Positions 46,344 through 57,900 are shown, counted from the first letter of the stretch. The stretch: DNA of 64,000 nucleotides from Icerya purchasi (GCA_039619475.1 CM077115.1:487155352-487219351), one strand, 5' to 3'. Numbers and translations: made by a program. The notes: a model not told the origin generated them from the sequence alone.

Positions 46344-46619
46344 AAATATGTGTGGGTGTGTATACATCAGGGTGTGCTTTATTATACCTCTAATATACCA
46401 AAGCTGATATGTCTTGCTAACCTCTGCCAAATTGCTTTGTATGCCTATATATTTGTGTTGTTGATAATTGTGATGACAGTGTATATGAGGAGATCTGTCT
46501 TAGCTTATAGGTCTCATAGGCATTCCCATATATGACACCAAAATAAGCATAGTACTAGCCCTCACAAGGCTTATTTGTGTTTTAGCCTATATGTTTCTAC
46601 TGTGCTGCTTTGCATACAA

Positions 46620-47425
46620 GTAATCATTGTGGATGATTGATAAACTAATTAGGTCACTAACATGTAGTAATATACAACTTGTTGAATTGCTGCAAAGGAT
46701 GTGTTCATTGTACACTCTTTTATGAGCTGCTTTTGTCATGTGCAGTGTCTACTATCTAATTATATGTCTTTATGAAATTCCCCTTGCTCAGTGCAGATTA
46801 CAATTATACAATCAAAATAATTGCAGGGATCCAGATGTTGACAAGCTAATCATCTTCCTCAGTGTAAATGTTTAATGTATAACAAGAATGACATACAACG
46901 ACTAATTTTTGCCAAACATATTATAACTGCTTTGCAATGTGCATAATAACCAGGTCAATTACTAAGCATCACTTACCCCACTTGATGGAGCATGCTCCAC
47001 CTCTTACCCGTGTTTATTATTCTGCAGACTCAATCACACTTCTGAAAATTCTATAATATACATTATGTTCTTTCTTAATCATAAAAAATTAAATAGACAA
47101 TCGCTTATAGGGTAAAACAATGGTTTGGAGGACCGAATTAGTGAAATTATTGATGAATGATGGTAAAATTTGGTGAAGACTGTATACAAGGTGTTACAGC
47201 ATAAGAAAATACTGAGGAATTGTGAAAATTACTGAAAAACTGCACAATAAGTGTTCAAACATAAGAAAGATGTGAAATAGCACAAATTGGTGAAAAAGTA
47301 GCATAAAAAGTACTAAAACACAAGAAACTGGTAAGAAATACCAGGAAATTGATTGTAATTAGTGGCAACTTGCTAGCAAACCAACATGTATATGGATTCC
47401 ATCTGTGAATGGAAAGAGGAACCAT
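46620..47425 (-). repeat. Second copies of D1, D2 and D3, right arm
   Basis: Mirror of 42115-42920. Confidence 0.6.
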
Positions 47426-47964
47426 TAGACCCCAGAGCGATGAGATTTATGATTAACACAGAGACGGAAACTAATATTGCATCATTAAACAAGACAAAAC
47501 GTTGATGTGGATATTATAATAAAAATATACAACATCCAGGAAATCATAGGATCTATACAAGAGAAGTGCTAACAATTAAACAGAGGAGCCACTTTTAAAT
47601 TATAATAATGGTTGACAGAGCTGAATTAGTGCAAACCTGACAAAAATGTTGAAAAAACAAGGAAAATTGCATGAAAAATGCTAAAAAACATAAGAAAATG
47701 GTGGGAAATAGCAAACCTTGATGAAAATAGTGTAAAAGATCTAAAAAATACATTTCTCAACATGTCAATGCTCATTTTCCATGTGTGATAATACGCTCAT
47801 CATGAGATGATACCAGTAAAAGTTTCTTCATCAAAGATGGTTGTATGAATGGTAGTGCGTCAGAAGGATGCTTTACACTGTTTGTAATAATTACAACAAT
47901 GGTGATGACGATGACGATATGATGACAATGGCATATACACTTTACAATATTTCTGGAAATGAGC

Positions 47965-48685
47965 TTAGATTGATCTAATTAATTTAAAATAGTGGATGAC
48001 TAATAAAACTGTTTAGGCCACTAACATGTAGTAATATACAGCCTGTTTAATTGCTGCAAAGGATGCGCTCAATGTATACTCTTTTATGAGGGTACTTTTG
48101 TCATATCCTGGGTCTACTATCTGATTATGTAAGACTTAATGAAATTTTCAGTGAATGAAGTGCCAAAACCTTCCAACATAGTAATGTGCACGCCCATGAC
48201 ATGCTTATGCATGTTTTATTTAGTACACATATGTATACATGTGATGTAACAATGTTAATTATGATGCTGTGTGAGCCTGCAGAGGTATGTACATGCCTGT
48301 ATTCATCTTTTAATGCATGGTGCAATATCTGCCCTCCTAACATTAACAGCCATAACAGACTTGATGCAGTCATAGTAATATACACTTGTTTAGTGCAGAT
48401 TACAATTATAAAATTGAGATGATTGTAGGAATCTAGATGTTGATGGGCCTATCACACCTTTCAGTGTGTATGTTTAATGAATAACAAAAATGGTATACAA
48501 CAACTCATTTTGACCAGACATATTATAACCGCCCAGCAATGTGCACAAAGACCAAGTTAATTATCAAGTATCACTCACCCCGCCCCTCTGATGGGGTACA
48601 CTTCATCGCTTATCCCAGTTTATTGTTCTACAGACGCAATCACACTCCTAGGAATTCTATAATATACATCTTCTCACTAACACAC
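47965..48685 (-). repeat. First copies of D2 and D3, right arm
   Basis: Mirror of 40855-41575. Includes unrecognised frames at 48186-48422 and 48539-48790 that are mirrored exactly in the left arm and show no domain. Confidence 0.55.
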
Positions 48686-48819
48686 AACAACCATTATACT
48701 ATAATCAATACATCAGAAAGTTCTATAAACCTCCCACAACCAGTCACCAATCTGTTCAAACATAATTTCACAATGAATAGAATGCTGTAACAAGAAGTAT
48801 ACAGCTCAGGTTACACACT

Positions 48820-49035
48820 CCTCTTTACATGAAAATTATTCCATTTAGGACTAAAATAACTACATTTAGACAAAAACATCAAATTTTAGGAGATAAACTT
48901 CATCTCGCCCAAAAATACAGTCATTTTAGGCACAAAACAGCAATTATAGTGCAAAATACCCCATTTTAGGCTAAAATCGCTTCAATTTTAGGTAGAAAAC
49001 AACAAAATATATTGAAAAATGACCCCTCTTAGGGA
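48820..49035 (-). repeat. CCTAAAAT degenerate repeat, right arm
   Basis: Mirror of 40505-40720. Confidence 0.6.
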
Positions 49036-49487
49036 AATCTCCCAATCTAATTGCAAATACATTTTAATTAGAATAGACGCTATCTCAATACACCATAACT
49101 AAGTTTATGCAGACTATTTTAAGCCTACATATTCTCAGATATAGCGAATTTTATTACACAGTAAAATACAATACATAATGCTTAATGTCACACTTAATAT
49201 AATAATACAGAGTTCCGCGCACTCATGCAATATACCTATTCTTCTCCAATATACACACTCTTAGTTCGGCTAAAACAATATTAAACTTTTCATAGAATTC
49301 ATTATATGTACAATTTCCATAAGTGAATTTATCGTCACTACCGCTTAATACTATTTTATTCTGATTCAGGGTATACAGTATATGTTTATAACTTTGAATA
49401 TTTTAATATGTCTTATAATTATCGCATAATTTACCACATGCGCCGCTCACACAATTATAATAATGTATAAAATCAAGTTCTTTCTGC

Positions 49488-49830
49488 AAACGTCTAGTAA
49501 ATGTCTCAGATATGATCTTTCCTCAGAACGCTCTTACTAAATGGCAACATGATAGTTACACTGACGATATCAAATGGTACCTCGAGCAGTTGGGCGACTG
49601 AAGACAAAGCCTAGCTCTATGGGCTAGACCTGGCGCTCAAAGCTATGCCCGATTCAACAAGGAAACCCCTATAGACAACTGGAGACCGCCATAGAAGGCC
49701 TAAAGTGTTCTACAGCCACAACGATTGCTAAGCTGTAGATGAGGCTAGTAGATGTGGAGAGGCTGAAAGGAATCCTGTAGAAGGTTATTGTGGACGAACA
49801 TGGACGTAGTAAAGAGTTGGAAGGAGAAAC
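49488..49830 (+). pseudogene. Decayed coding module, copy 1, right arm
   Basis: One frame reads RLVNVSDMIFPQNALTKWQH then DDIKWYLEQLGD, aligning with RHLVDVLDVIALQDALIKHQ and AAKWILQHWVTKD of copy 3. DNA identity continues past the first stop (CTCAAAGCTATGCCCGATTC against CTCAAAGATATGACTGACTC) into GAGAGGCTGAAAGGAA and GAAGGTTAT. Several stops and shifts. I do not recognise the family. Alignment of four copies at codon spacing is the reason for calling it former coding sequence. Confidence 0.45.
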
Positions 49831-50034
49831 TAACACAAATGGTGAAAAAATGTGGAAAATTTTATGAAAAGCACTTAAAACATAGGAAAATGGCGAGAAA
49901 TAGCAAAAATTGATGAAAACATCATAAAAAGTGCTAAAATGTGAGGAGATGGTGAGAAATAGCGGAAAATTGGCTATAATTAGTTAAAAATGAGGAAAAT
50001 GGTGTAATAGTGTTCAAGTGTAAGAAAATGGTAA

Positions 50035-50290
50035 AGGAAGAAAACATGACCAGGTGCTTAAAGATGTGACCGATTCAGCCATTAAACCCCATATTCACAT
50101 GAAGACTGCCATGGACGCCCTGAAACATACTACACCCGCTGTGATCACTATGCTGGAGATGTGCCTAGCAGAAGTCTAGAGTCTGAAAGGTAAAAATAGA
50201 GAAGGTTATCACAGAAGAAGATTGATACCATAAAGAGTTAGACACTAAATTACAAATGGTTCTTGCAGAGTTGGAAGAAAAAAAAAATCT
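50035..50290 (+). pseudogene. Decayed coding module, copy 2, right arm
   Basis: Contains only the second half of the module: DQVLKDVTDSAIKPHIHMKT then AMDALKHTTPAVITMLEMCL and, after a stop, SLKGK. This matches the half of copy 3 that reads DQALKDMTDSGDTAHRQLQT and VFSKLEM. The pattern of charged and hydrophobic residues looks helical, perhaps coiled-coil. It ends in a short AGAGTTGGAAGAA phrase also seen after copy 1. Confidence 0.45.
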
Positions 50291-51164
50291 GCAAAAAGGT
50301 TACTGCTGTTGGAACTTTTCATTATAACCAATACTCGGACGTCTTGTGTACTATTCAAAAGACTACTATTCCCAACTTATAGAAAAAAATACATTTTCTT
50401 AAAATTTAATAAGAAAAACTGTATATCTAGTGGGCATTTCTGACACAACTATTTATCTACTGCTCACATCCCAGGTTAACTCTAACACTAATGCCTATTT
50501 TAGCTGTGGTGGTGTGCCTGATGGGATTTACCAAGGTCAATTTTGATTATTGCAGTGACAAGTACACTTTACAATTTTTATAATAATTGTGATAACGACG
50601 ATGGTGACGACAATGTAATTAACACATGCATGCCCATCCACACATAGTTACACACATACACATACTCACGTGCAGGCACATGCACATGTGCACATGCAAA
50701 AGCACATACACATACACATACACAAACACCCAAAATCAGTGTAGCATAGATTAGTAAGTTATATTAGCACAGATTGGTTATAGATGTAGCGGAGCACATC
50801 CCTGAAGCATGCAGATGCAAAAAACAGCAGATTTGGTATGGGGTTGGAAAAGTTTAATGGTAGACGGTCAATAGTAATGCATAAGTGTACACAAGCATAA
50901 ACAGAAGGAACTGGTTAGGAAAGTATTACATTGACTAGGCAATCAAATGTAGCATCAATATAGCAATTAATAGCAGACAAACATGTTATGGATTTGTCTT
51001 TAACACAAAAAGATGCGCCAACACATTTCAGAGTGGAGATATACTTGAAATAATGCAGGCCCTAACTGGATTTATACAATTACATAAGACAAAAAAAAAA
51101 TGTTTGTGTGGATACTATAGCAAAAATATATAACATTGAGGAACTTAAAGGATTAGCACAAGAG

Positions 51165-51490
51165 GTATAGTAAAAATTAGCTTATAAGGTAGAACGATGA
51201 TTTGGAGGGTCAAATTAATGGAATTATTGATGAAAGATGGTAAAAATTGAGGAAGCCCTGTAAAAGGTGTTACAATATGAGAAAATGGTGAATATATCAA
51301 ACAAAATGTGTAAGAAGTGTTCAAACATAAGAAATGATGCGAAATAGCACAAATTGGTGAAAAATAGTGTAAAAAGTGCTAATACACAAGAAACTGATGA
51401 GATATAATGAGAAATTGACTAGTAATTAGTGACCAATTGCTAGCAAACCAACATGTACATTGCTTCCATCTGTGCAGGATGTGAGTGCAC
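51165..51490 (-). repeat. Direct duplication D1, first copy, right arm
   Basis: Mirror of 38050-38375. Confidence 0.65.
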
Positions 51491-51917
51491 ACAAAACCAA
51501 TAAGCAATTTGTTCATTCCAACTGTATACTATCGCCTAACATTCCTGCTGTGCCCCAGCGACCCCCTACACCCCCTCTGATGACACAAGCAGCACCAACA
51601 CTATCACAAAGACACTACATACACTAATACATACCACTGTTTATACCATCACTACTAACCATAACACAGACACTATATACACTAATGCACACTGCTGCCA
51701 TCACCATCATCATAGTCAATGTTACTGTCATAAGCATCACTGGCATTTTTACTACCACCATCATCACCATCATTGCCAGCATCATCACAAAGACATCATA
51801 TATACTAATACACACTGCTGTATACACTACTATCACAAAGATGCTGATTGATACTATATGTATACAATAATGCATGATGTCAAAGACACCACCACCATTC
51901 CTATAACCTTCTAACAG
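51490..51917 (-). repeat. Minisatellite CAGCAGTGTGTATTAGTG type, right arm
   Basis: Mirror of 37623-38050. Confidence 0.6.
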
Positions 51918-52183
51918 CCCACACCACTAGCCTTGCTATTATCATCACCATCATTAGTGTTGTCATTATCATAAGCATCATTGTCAGTGTTATTGTCATC
52001 AGCAGTGCTATCATTGTCAATGTTGTTGTCATCAGCACTAGCATCACTGGCATTGTTATTACTACCATCACCCTCATTATAATTTTCTGCATTGTTATCA
52101 TCATTACTAGCATTATTGTCAACATTGCTGTCATTAACATCACCATCACCACCACCATTGTTACTATCATTACTATCAATCAT
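51918..52183 (-). repeat. Codon-phased D/N/S-rich repeat, right arm, block 1
   Basis: Mirror of 37357-37622. It abuts the start of the 114-codon frame of module copy 3, on the other strand. Confidence 0.55.
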
Positions 52184-52730
52184 ATGACTTGGACTTCAAC
52201 ATTAATTACAAATACTTTGGGGAAAAAAAAATGTTTACTATATGACAGTGCAGTAGTGACTGAAGCTGAGGCAATGGATGATGAAGTGGTGATTGGAAAA
52301 TGGCCATGCAGAGCCCTTGCCTGTACCAGCTTAAAATGGGTGGTTGCTAAGGCATTTAAAGATATTCTCCTTACATATAGTAGCTATGTGACCATGCTGG
52401 GCAGACATCTAGTTGATGTCTTGGATGTGATTGCTCTGCAGGATGCTCTTATCAAGCATCAGTGTGATTATCATGTGGAAGCTGCCAAGTGGATCCTCCA
52501 GCATTGGGTGACCAAAGATAAAACCTAGCTGGGTTTGATGCGCTAGATCAGGCACTCAAAGATATGACTGACTCGGGCGATACAGCCCATAGGCAACTGC
52601 AGACTGTAGTGGAATACATAAAATATTCTACAGCAGTGGTGTTCTCTAAGCTGGAGATGTGATTGGTGGAGGTGGAGGGGCTGAAAGGAAACCTAGAGAA
52701 GGTTATCAAGGATGTAGATCAGTATAGTTG
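52184..52730 (+). pseudogene. Decayed coding module, copy 3, right arm (best preserved)
   Basis: A frame of 114 codons (52184-52528) reads YDSAVVTEAEAMDDEVVIGK, then ALACTSLKWVVAKAFKDILL, then VTMLGRHLVDVLDVIALQDA and AAKWILQHWVTKD. After a stop and shift the second half follows: DALDQALKDMTDSGDTAHRQ, LQTVVEYIKYSTAVVFSKLE, a stop, and VEVEGLKGNLEKVIKDVD. Combined length would be about 180 residues, rich in helix-forming residues, with no signal peptide or membrane segment. Three other partial copies in the same arm share codon spacing. No family recognised. It could be a structural or DNA-binding protein of the ancestral element, but that is speculation. Confidence 0.5.
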
Positions 52731-52869
52731 TGTGAAAAGCGCTAAAACATAGGAAAATGGTGAGAAATAGCAAATGTTGCCAAAAATAGTGTAAAAATGC
52801 TGAAATGTAAGAAAACAGTGAGAAATAGTGGTAAATTGACCATAATTAGTTAAAAATGAGGAAAAACGT

Positions 52870-53160
52870 TTACTACATGTCAGTGCAATAGCGACTGAAG
52901 CTGAGGTGATGACCTATGAAGTAGTGATTAGTAAATGGTTGCAGAAGAGCCTTGCCCCAATCAGCTTAGAAGGGGTGGTTACTAAGGCGTCTAAGATATT
53001 CTTCCTATATAGGGTAGCTATGCGACCATGCTGGGCAGACGTCCGGTCAATGTTTTAGACACGATCAAACTGAAACATTCTACAAAAGCATCAATGGAAA
53101 ATCTGGAGAAATGCATTGGGGAGTTAGATGTGCCACTATGGAAAGGATAATTAAATGGAC
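52870..53160 (+). pseudogene. Decayed coding module, copy 4, right arm
   Basis: The first half reads TYEVVISKW and SLEGVVTKASK, matching copy 3, then YATMLGRRPVNVLDTIKLKH. From there it jumps directly into the second half (KASMENLEKCIGELDV), which resembles HTTPAVITMLEMCLAEV of copy 2. The ALIKHQ...WILQHW middle is missing, so this copy carries an internal deletion. Stops and shifts interrupt it. Confidence 0.45.
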
Positions 53161-53651
53161 TGTAGCAGTTAATTTTAGTGTATATGTGTGATGCTGTGTA
53201 TGTATTGGTACTATCTATCACACTAATATTCATCACATTTTATGCTATGGTCGAGCAGGCTATGGGGTGTAGAGGATAGTACTTAGTGTGTATGTGAGGG
53301 TGGTTGGTGGTGGTTAGGTTATAGTATGGGTTGTGTTATATAATTAATGATGAACTGTGGGGTGATGGGTAGTGGTTGGGTTATAGTGTGGGTTGGGTTA
53401 CAATGGTAATGACAGACTGTAGGGTGAGGGGTGGATTAGATATTAAACTGTTCCAAGAGAATTATGGTAGTTTTGGCAAGGAGGGGTTGAAAACAGTGGG
53501 GTTGATTATCCTGGAAAAGGTAGATGAGTTAATTTAGGGCTCTGGATTAAAATAGATGAAGGAGTGTTTTTTTGAGGGTGAGGGGGTGGAAAATAGGGGT
53601 GGAATACTAAAAAGAGGGTAGTTTGGTTGTTTTAAGATGTCTAGATTAAAT

Positions 53652-53954
53652 TAGATGAAGGGGTAGTTTTTGAGGGTGGGGGTGGGACTAGGGGGTAGTT
53701 GGGTGGCCTTTGGGCTAGGATAGGGGTAGTTTGGTGACTTTTTGGCATTTGCAGGGTAGTTGGGTTAGTTTTCACTGATTTTAAAGGCATTTGGGTTAAA
53801 TTTTGCCTGGAAATAGGGGTAGTTGGGTGACCTTTGGGCTGGGATAGGGGTAGTTGGGTGACTTTTTGGCATTTTAAAGGGTAGTTGGGTGACCTTTGCA
53901 CCAGAATAGGGGTAGTTGGGTGACCTTTGCACCAGAATAGGGGTAGTTGGGGTG
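53652..53954 (-). repeat. Subterminal 31-bp C-rich array, right
   Basis: Mirror copy of the left array, appearing as GGGGTAGTTGGGTGACCTTT units on the plus strand. Confidence 0.8.
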
Positions 53955-53965
53955 TGACGTCACAC
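53952..53965. promoter_or_regulatory. CRE-like palindrome near the right end
   Basis: Same 14-bp palindrome at the mirror position, about 55 bp inside the right end. Confidence 0.5.
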
Positions 53966-54020
53966 TTCCCCCCTCACCCCCCTCACCCCACTGGCCCAGA
54001 ACCCCCATTTTTATACTACT

Positions 54021-54026
54021 TGAGAT
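54021..54026. repeat. Target site duplication, right
   Basis: TGAGAT immediately after the terminal ACTACT, matching 35417-35422. Confidence 0.8.
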
Positions 54027-54320
54027 ACAAATAGCGTACTTGTAGCGTGAGAATGACGTCTTTTTTTTTTTTTTTTTTATGGGGATTATAAAAAAAGAAA
54101 ACAGAAAAAAGAATAGAACAATGAGTGTATGCCTGTAAACATATCGTGAAAAAATAACAGAGTTTAACGTGCGGTGAAAACGTATTGCAAAAGAGCAACA
54201 TTTGTCTGACATAATATCAACATAGCAGCCTAATGTGAAACTAGACTAAGTCAGTCATGATGTTACATACTTCATAATCATTTTATTTTATTTTTTTTTT
54301 TTTTAGGCACTTACTTCATC
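54027..54320. other. AT-rich flank with poly-T runs
   Basis: Eighteen T at 54061-54078 and a second T run near 54290-54304. Frames here cross the element boundary and are not credible. Confidence 0.4.
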
Positions 54321-54486
54321 ATAATCATGGCAATATTAAAAGTTAATGATATCTAACATATCGATATAGCGAATATATTAATTATTATAATTAGGTCGTA
54401 TTCGTTTATTTTATCATTAACTTTTAATATTGCCATGATTATCTAATTATCATAACTAATATATTCGCTATATCGATATGTTAGAT
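54321..54486. repeat. Two interleaved 30-bp inverted repeats
   Basis: Block A (54321-54350, ATAATCATGGCAATATTAAA...) and block B (54351-54380, ATCTAACATATCGATATAGC...) are contiguous. The exact reverse complement of A is at 54413-54442 and of B at 54457-54486. The order is A, B, A', B' rather than the nested A, B, B', A' of a simple hairpin. All 60 positions match. No known element end is recognised. Confidence 0.85.
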
Positions 54487-54639
54487 TTAAGTGTTAATTT
54501 TAAATAGTAGGTTATTATTTATAATATTAAGGTGCTATTAATTAAAATATCTCTAAATTTATTAATATAATCTGCATTATTTCGATTATTCCTCCTATAT
54601 CGTAGTCCGATTTCGAGACTTGATTTTTGAACAATTAAA

Positions 54640-55485
54640 CGTCACTGCCGTCGATCCGCTATTTGCCACATCAGTTCAGATGTCTGCAGGCCAGTTAGTC
54701 TTACTATTTGATCAACATAAGTCTGCCTCATTTTCTTCGACCGCTAACTTTACCCGGAATAATTCATTTTTCCATCTTACTGGCCCGAATTATACGACCA
54801 CCGAAAAATGATAACGTTCTTCTTCTAATTGTACGTTGTGACCGCTCGTTTTCATCAATTCTCAGTTCGTCCAAAACGGACCTGTCCTATGCGCCGTCCA
54901 TGGTATGCGTAGTAGCATCCGCGATGATAGCACTTCATTTCGAAGGAATTTCCTTTCCGATACTACATTTATAGTCTCCATGCTTCCGATCCATATGACA
55001 GAATCGAAAATTAGTAGAGTTTTTAGAAATCTTGTTTTGGTATATTATTTAGACGTATTATGATTTCTCCGTATCTTAATTAATTTGCCCATTGCCTCGC
55101 TTGCCGAAGTTGTTCTTCTTTTAATTTCTCGATCAGAGCCCCACCTTCATTTGCTATGCAGGCTGCCGCAGATAAATCAGTTCTTCTCTTATCCGGTTGT
55201 CTTTAATTTAGGTTTCCTACTTGTGACATAGAGTTGCCTCGTCTTTGTTGACTATTAAAAGAGAACATTTTCACCTGTTCAGCTTAAGTCCCATTTCGTT
55301 GCCGGTATCTTCGATTTTGTTCACTAGTCGATTCATTTCCTCTTCTGTTTTCGCAGTAAGTGTCAGATCATCAGCGAAAGTTTCAGATTGCATACTATTC
55401 TTCTCCTTTTATGTCCCGGTCCTTGTGTTGCTTTGTTTATTCTATATTATATTGAATAATATAGGCGACTTAACAGAGTACACTT
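54640..55485 (-). pseudogene. Decayed endonuclease-RT LINE, RT core to C-terminus
   Basis: Minus-strand translation from about 55480 gives SPILFNII, then ETFADDLTLTAKTEEEMNRL and VNKIEDTGNEMGLKLN (about 55390-55260), with the catalytic FADD box intact. After frameshifts RIPWTAHRT appears near 54905, then VLDELRIDENERSQRTIRRR and a FFGRIIRAS-like end near 54780. These are the RT catalytic region and the C-terminal R-x-P-W-T-x-x-R-T-N and RRRxLxFFGHIxRA motifs of invertebrate endonuclease-RT LINEs. Plus-strand frames in this region are shadows. Confidence 0.75.
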
Positions 55486-57495
55486 TATTATTTCTAAATC
55501 ATCTTCCAATATTTAATTTCGATTTATGTTTATTAATAGTAATGTGTTCTGCGACGAAGGATTTATGTGTACATATGTCTGTGTTTAATTGCGCCTATAA
55601 GCTCGTTATAACATATACGAAAAGTACCCCTCTCGTTTGTCCATATTTTGTTGCGCGTATTACATTTCATCTAATATATACGTCGGATTTATTATATTTG
55701 TCGGTTTTTTGTTAATTTATTAGTATTAATAATTAGACGATTATATAATTAACTATTTTACCGAGTAGATTGGTAAGACTGTTTGTTGCCGGCTTAGTGC
55801 ATGTTGATTTTAATATTGCCACGATTGTAACTGCAAAACACGTTGGTGATTTATGTATCTTTTAAATAATTATATTTCCTGTTATACGTGAATTTTCGTA
55901 TGTGTTTAATTAATGACGAAACAGACACAAAAGTTTTCAGCGATAAAGACAAAAGTAGAAAAAAGGAAAAGGCGTTTGAAGTGCAGTCTTACACGCGATT
56001 TACCGAGATTTCCTCGCTGCGCTCAAAACAATCCACATGAACCCCATTTATTCGAGTGTTTGAATCAGGGAACAGTGATCGTAGTAATGAACAATTGAAA
56101 ATGCTATTTTAGAAATTTCTTAGATCACGAGTGAACTTTTCTTCGCCAGATGGTACGCATAACTTGCGCCAAACATCGATGTTTTGAACGTAATATAAAA
56201 CATCGGAAGAAATTAGTAAAGCGGTAAAATTAACAAGTGGGTGAAAGCCTGCCGGACAGGCAAAATCTGTGTAAGCGGCGAATGCATTTTTTGGCTTAGA
56301 ATGTGTCACATTAGTAGTATGAAAAACAGAAATAAAATGAATAAAAAGCCGGGCCTCTCGAATAAACAACGATCTCGAAGTTGGCGGTGGTGGCGAGGAT
56401 GCTGCCTACCCCCGTAAGGATTTTTATGTAAGTGCGCCGAAGTGTCGGATCGCGAATGTTAAAAGAATTGAAATATATATCGTACATGTATTTATACAAC
56501 GAAGCGTTTAAAATATCGAAGGCGCAAAAGAGACTTAACACAACTTTTTTTCGATATTACTGCAACTGCAAATGAAGGAAGTAATCTTCGGAAAATACAT
56601 TCGGAAGTTTTTAGGTCATTTTTCGAGAATCGCGAAGGGTGCATGACGAAAAATAGGAAAACTGAACAGACGTGAATCAAATGTTAATAACACGCGCGTC
56701 GTCTTAGGCGTTCGAAAAACCTGGAAAAATATATCGACGGATAGCGTCGAATCGGCTAACCGGAAAATAAGAGCGACCTTTTTTTTAAAAGAAATAATCA
56801 CCTCTACAATGTCTGAGGTAGACATTTTTGTGCAGATGCATTTAAAGTGTGTTTCGTCATCGTTGCAGCATGAAATTGTTCGAAAAGGGGACTACTGATA
56901 CACTCAGAGCCCTGCAGAGTTTATTTTTTTTTTCAAACTGATTTTGTTCGTTTTCAGTTAAATGAATAAGGGTAAATAAGATTAAGTTTTAAGTGTAGCA
57001 GTTTAATTATTTAAAATATGCGATAACTGTTATCGCAACTAAACCGAAAAGCGACGAAATACGAAAATTACGATATACGAATAAATTGTTTACGAGTATA
57101 TATCGTTAATGGACGAAACAGCGAACGCGTAAGAAAACGTGCAAAACCGATTTCGAAATATATTTATTTTGTGGTAAATTTTAAACTACCCGATGACAAT
57201 GAGTAACATCATTTGATGACATTTTTGGCAACAAATACCATTTATCGGCAGAGTTAGGCGATAGTTCAAGTAGTTGCGAATCGAATACATTTCTATTTGC
57301 GCGAATACTAAAGCGAATAAAGGATTATTACCGTTTTTCTACCGCTCTTTTTTATTCTATTAATTGATTTTTCTTTTGTTTTTTTCTTATATTTTACTTG
57401 TAATTTATTTAATAACGTCTTCCCATGTATGTTAACTGCCACAACCGGTTAAACAATTTTTTTATTATTAATTTATCATATAAACAAGCAAATAC
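55486..57495. other. Unassigned AT-rich sequence
   Basis: Overlapping minus-strand frames at 56109-56825 (60-86 codons each) show no domain or linkage. Nothing else is recognised. Confidence 0.4.
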
Positions 57496-57499
57496 ATAT

Positions 57500-57900
57500 T
57501 CTCATCCGTAAAATATTTTGCAGTACACCTAGATGAAACACTTACGTGGCTTCATCACATCAAGTCAAAAATAACGGAACTAGATCTGAAAATGAGACAA
57601 CTTCATTGGTTGCTTGGACCGCGTTCCCAATTACATATTGTAAAATATTGTGCTATATCGCACGGTAATAAAACCATTATATGCAGCTGAATTCTGCGGA
57701 TGCGTATCCTAAAGTTGAACAGAATATAATACCAAAATAAGGTGTGCTACACGATCCAATGATCAGGAGCAGCATGGTATGTGTGTGTCCAATCAAACAC
57801 TACACCAAGATTTACAAGTGAAATATGTTACAGAAAAAATAAAGCCGACAGTCAAACATCATTTGTCGAGGTTGAAATGAAAATGCTCTTGCAACGAATT
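57500..57900 (+). pseudogene. Decayed Jockey-type LINE fragment
   Basis: Reads VKYFAVHLDETLTWLHHIKS, then KITELDLKMRQLHWLLGPRS (about 57515-57625), where Jockey elements have VKYLGVxLDxxLTWxxHIxxK and LxxRxLxWLLGRxS. Further on, in other frames, come NKVCYTI, APWYV-like AAWYVCVQ, and VKYVTEKIKP near 57820. Frameshifts, stops and loss of the RT core make it a relic. Confidence 0.7.

Larger units (their letters stand above)
35423..54020. mobile_element. Giant palindromic element, 18.6 kb, class unknown
   Basis: Both ends read inward AGTAGTATAAAAATGGGGG then TTCTGGGCCAGTGG, and a perfect short direct repeat flanks them. The body is two inverted arms of 9.34 and 9.24 kb around a 13-bp spacer. 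Positions pair as x and 89540-x from 36304 to 53236 with no net length change, and every frame in one arm recurs identically in the other. Base composition is clearly less AT-rich than the flanks. No transposase, integrase, protein-primed polymerase, packaging ATPase, protease or capsid frame is recognised, so it is presumably mobilised in trans or is a dead derivative. A 6-bp duplication and 5'-AG ends recall Polinton/Maverick elements; the 8-bp reading would recall hAT or P. Neither is secure. Confidence 0.85.
44777..54020 (-). repeat. Right arm of the giant inverted repeat
   Basis: Reverse complement of the left arm. Differences I can see are confined to the outer ~450 bp: a 1-bp change in a G run next to the end, two or three substitutions where the left arm reads CATCTGACAAC and this arm reads CATCTTAAAAC, and a 98-bp deletion between direct repeats of CCCCCTCACCCT. 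Confidence 0.9.

Noticed and set aside
35423..54020. The palindrome as an assembly or library artefact (unremoved hairpin adapter, fold-back contig)
   Set aside because: Mirroring stops at matching ends, both flanks differ, a direct repeat brackets the element, and the arms differ by a 98-bp indel. An artefact remains possible for exact arm identity, so long-read confirmation is named as the test.
35423..54020. Assignment as an integrated virus or a complete Polinton/Maverick
   Set aside because: None of the expected genes (polymerase, integrase, ATPase, protease, capsid) can be seen; only end sequence and duplication length agree.
54620..55715. Plus-strand frames of up to 156 codons
   Set aside because: The minus strand carries the RT FADD box and C-terminal LINE motifs over most of this range; the plus frames have no domain.
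56109..56825. A chain of four overlapping minus frames as a frameshifted gene
   Set aside because: The translations show no motif or family resemblance and composition does not differ from the neighbours.
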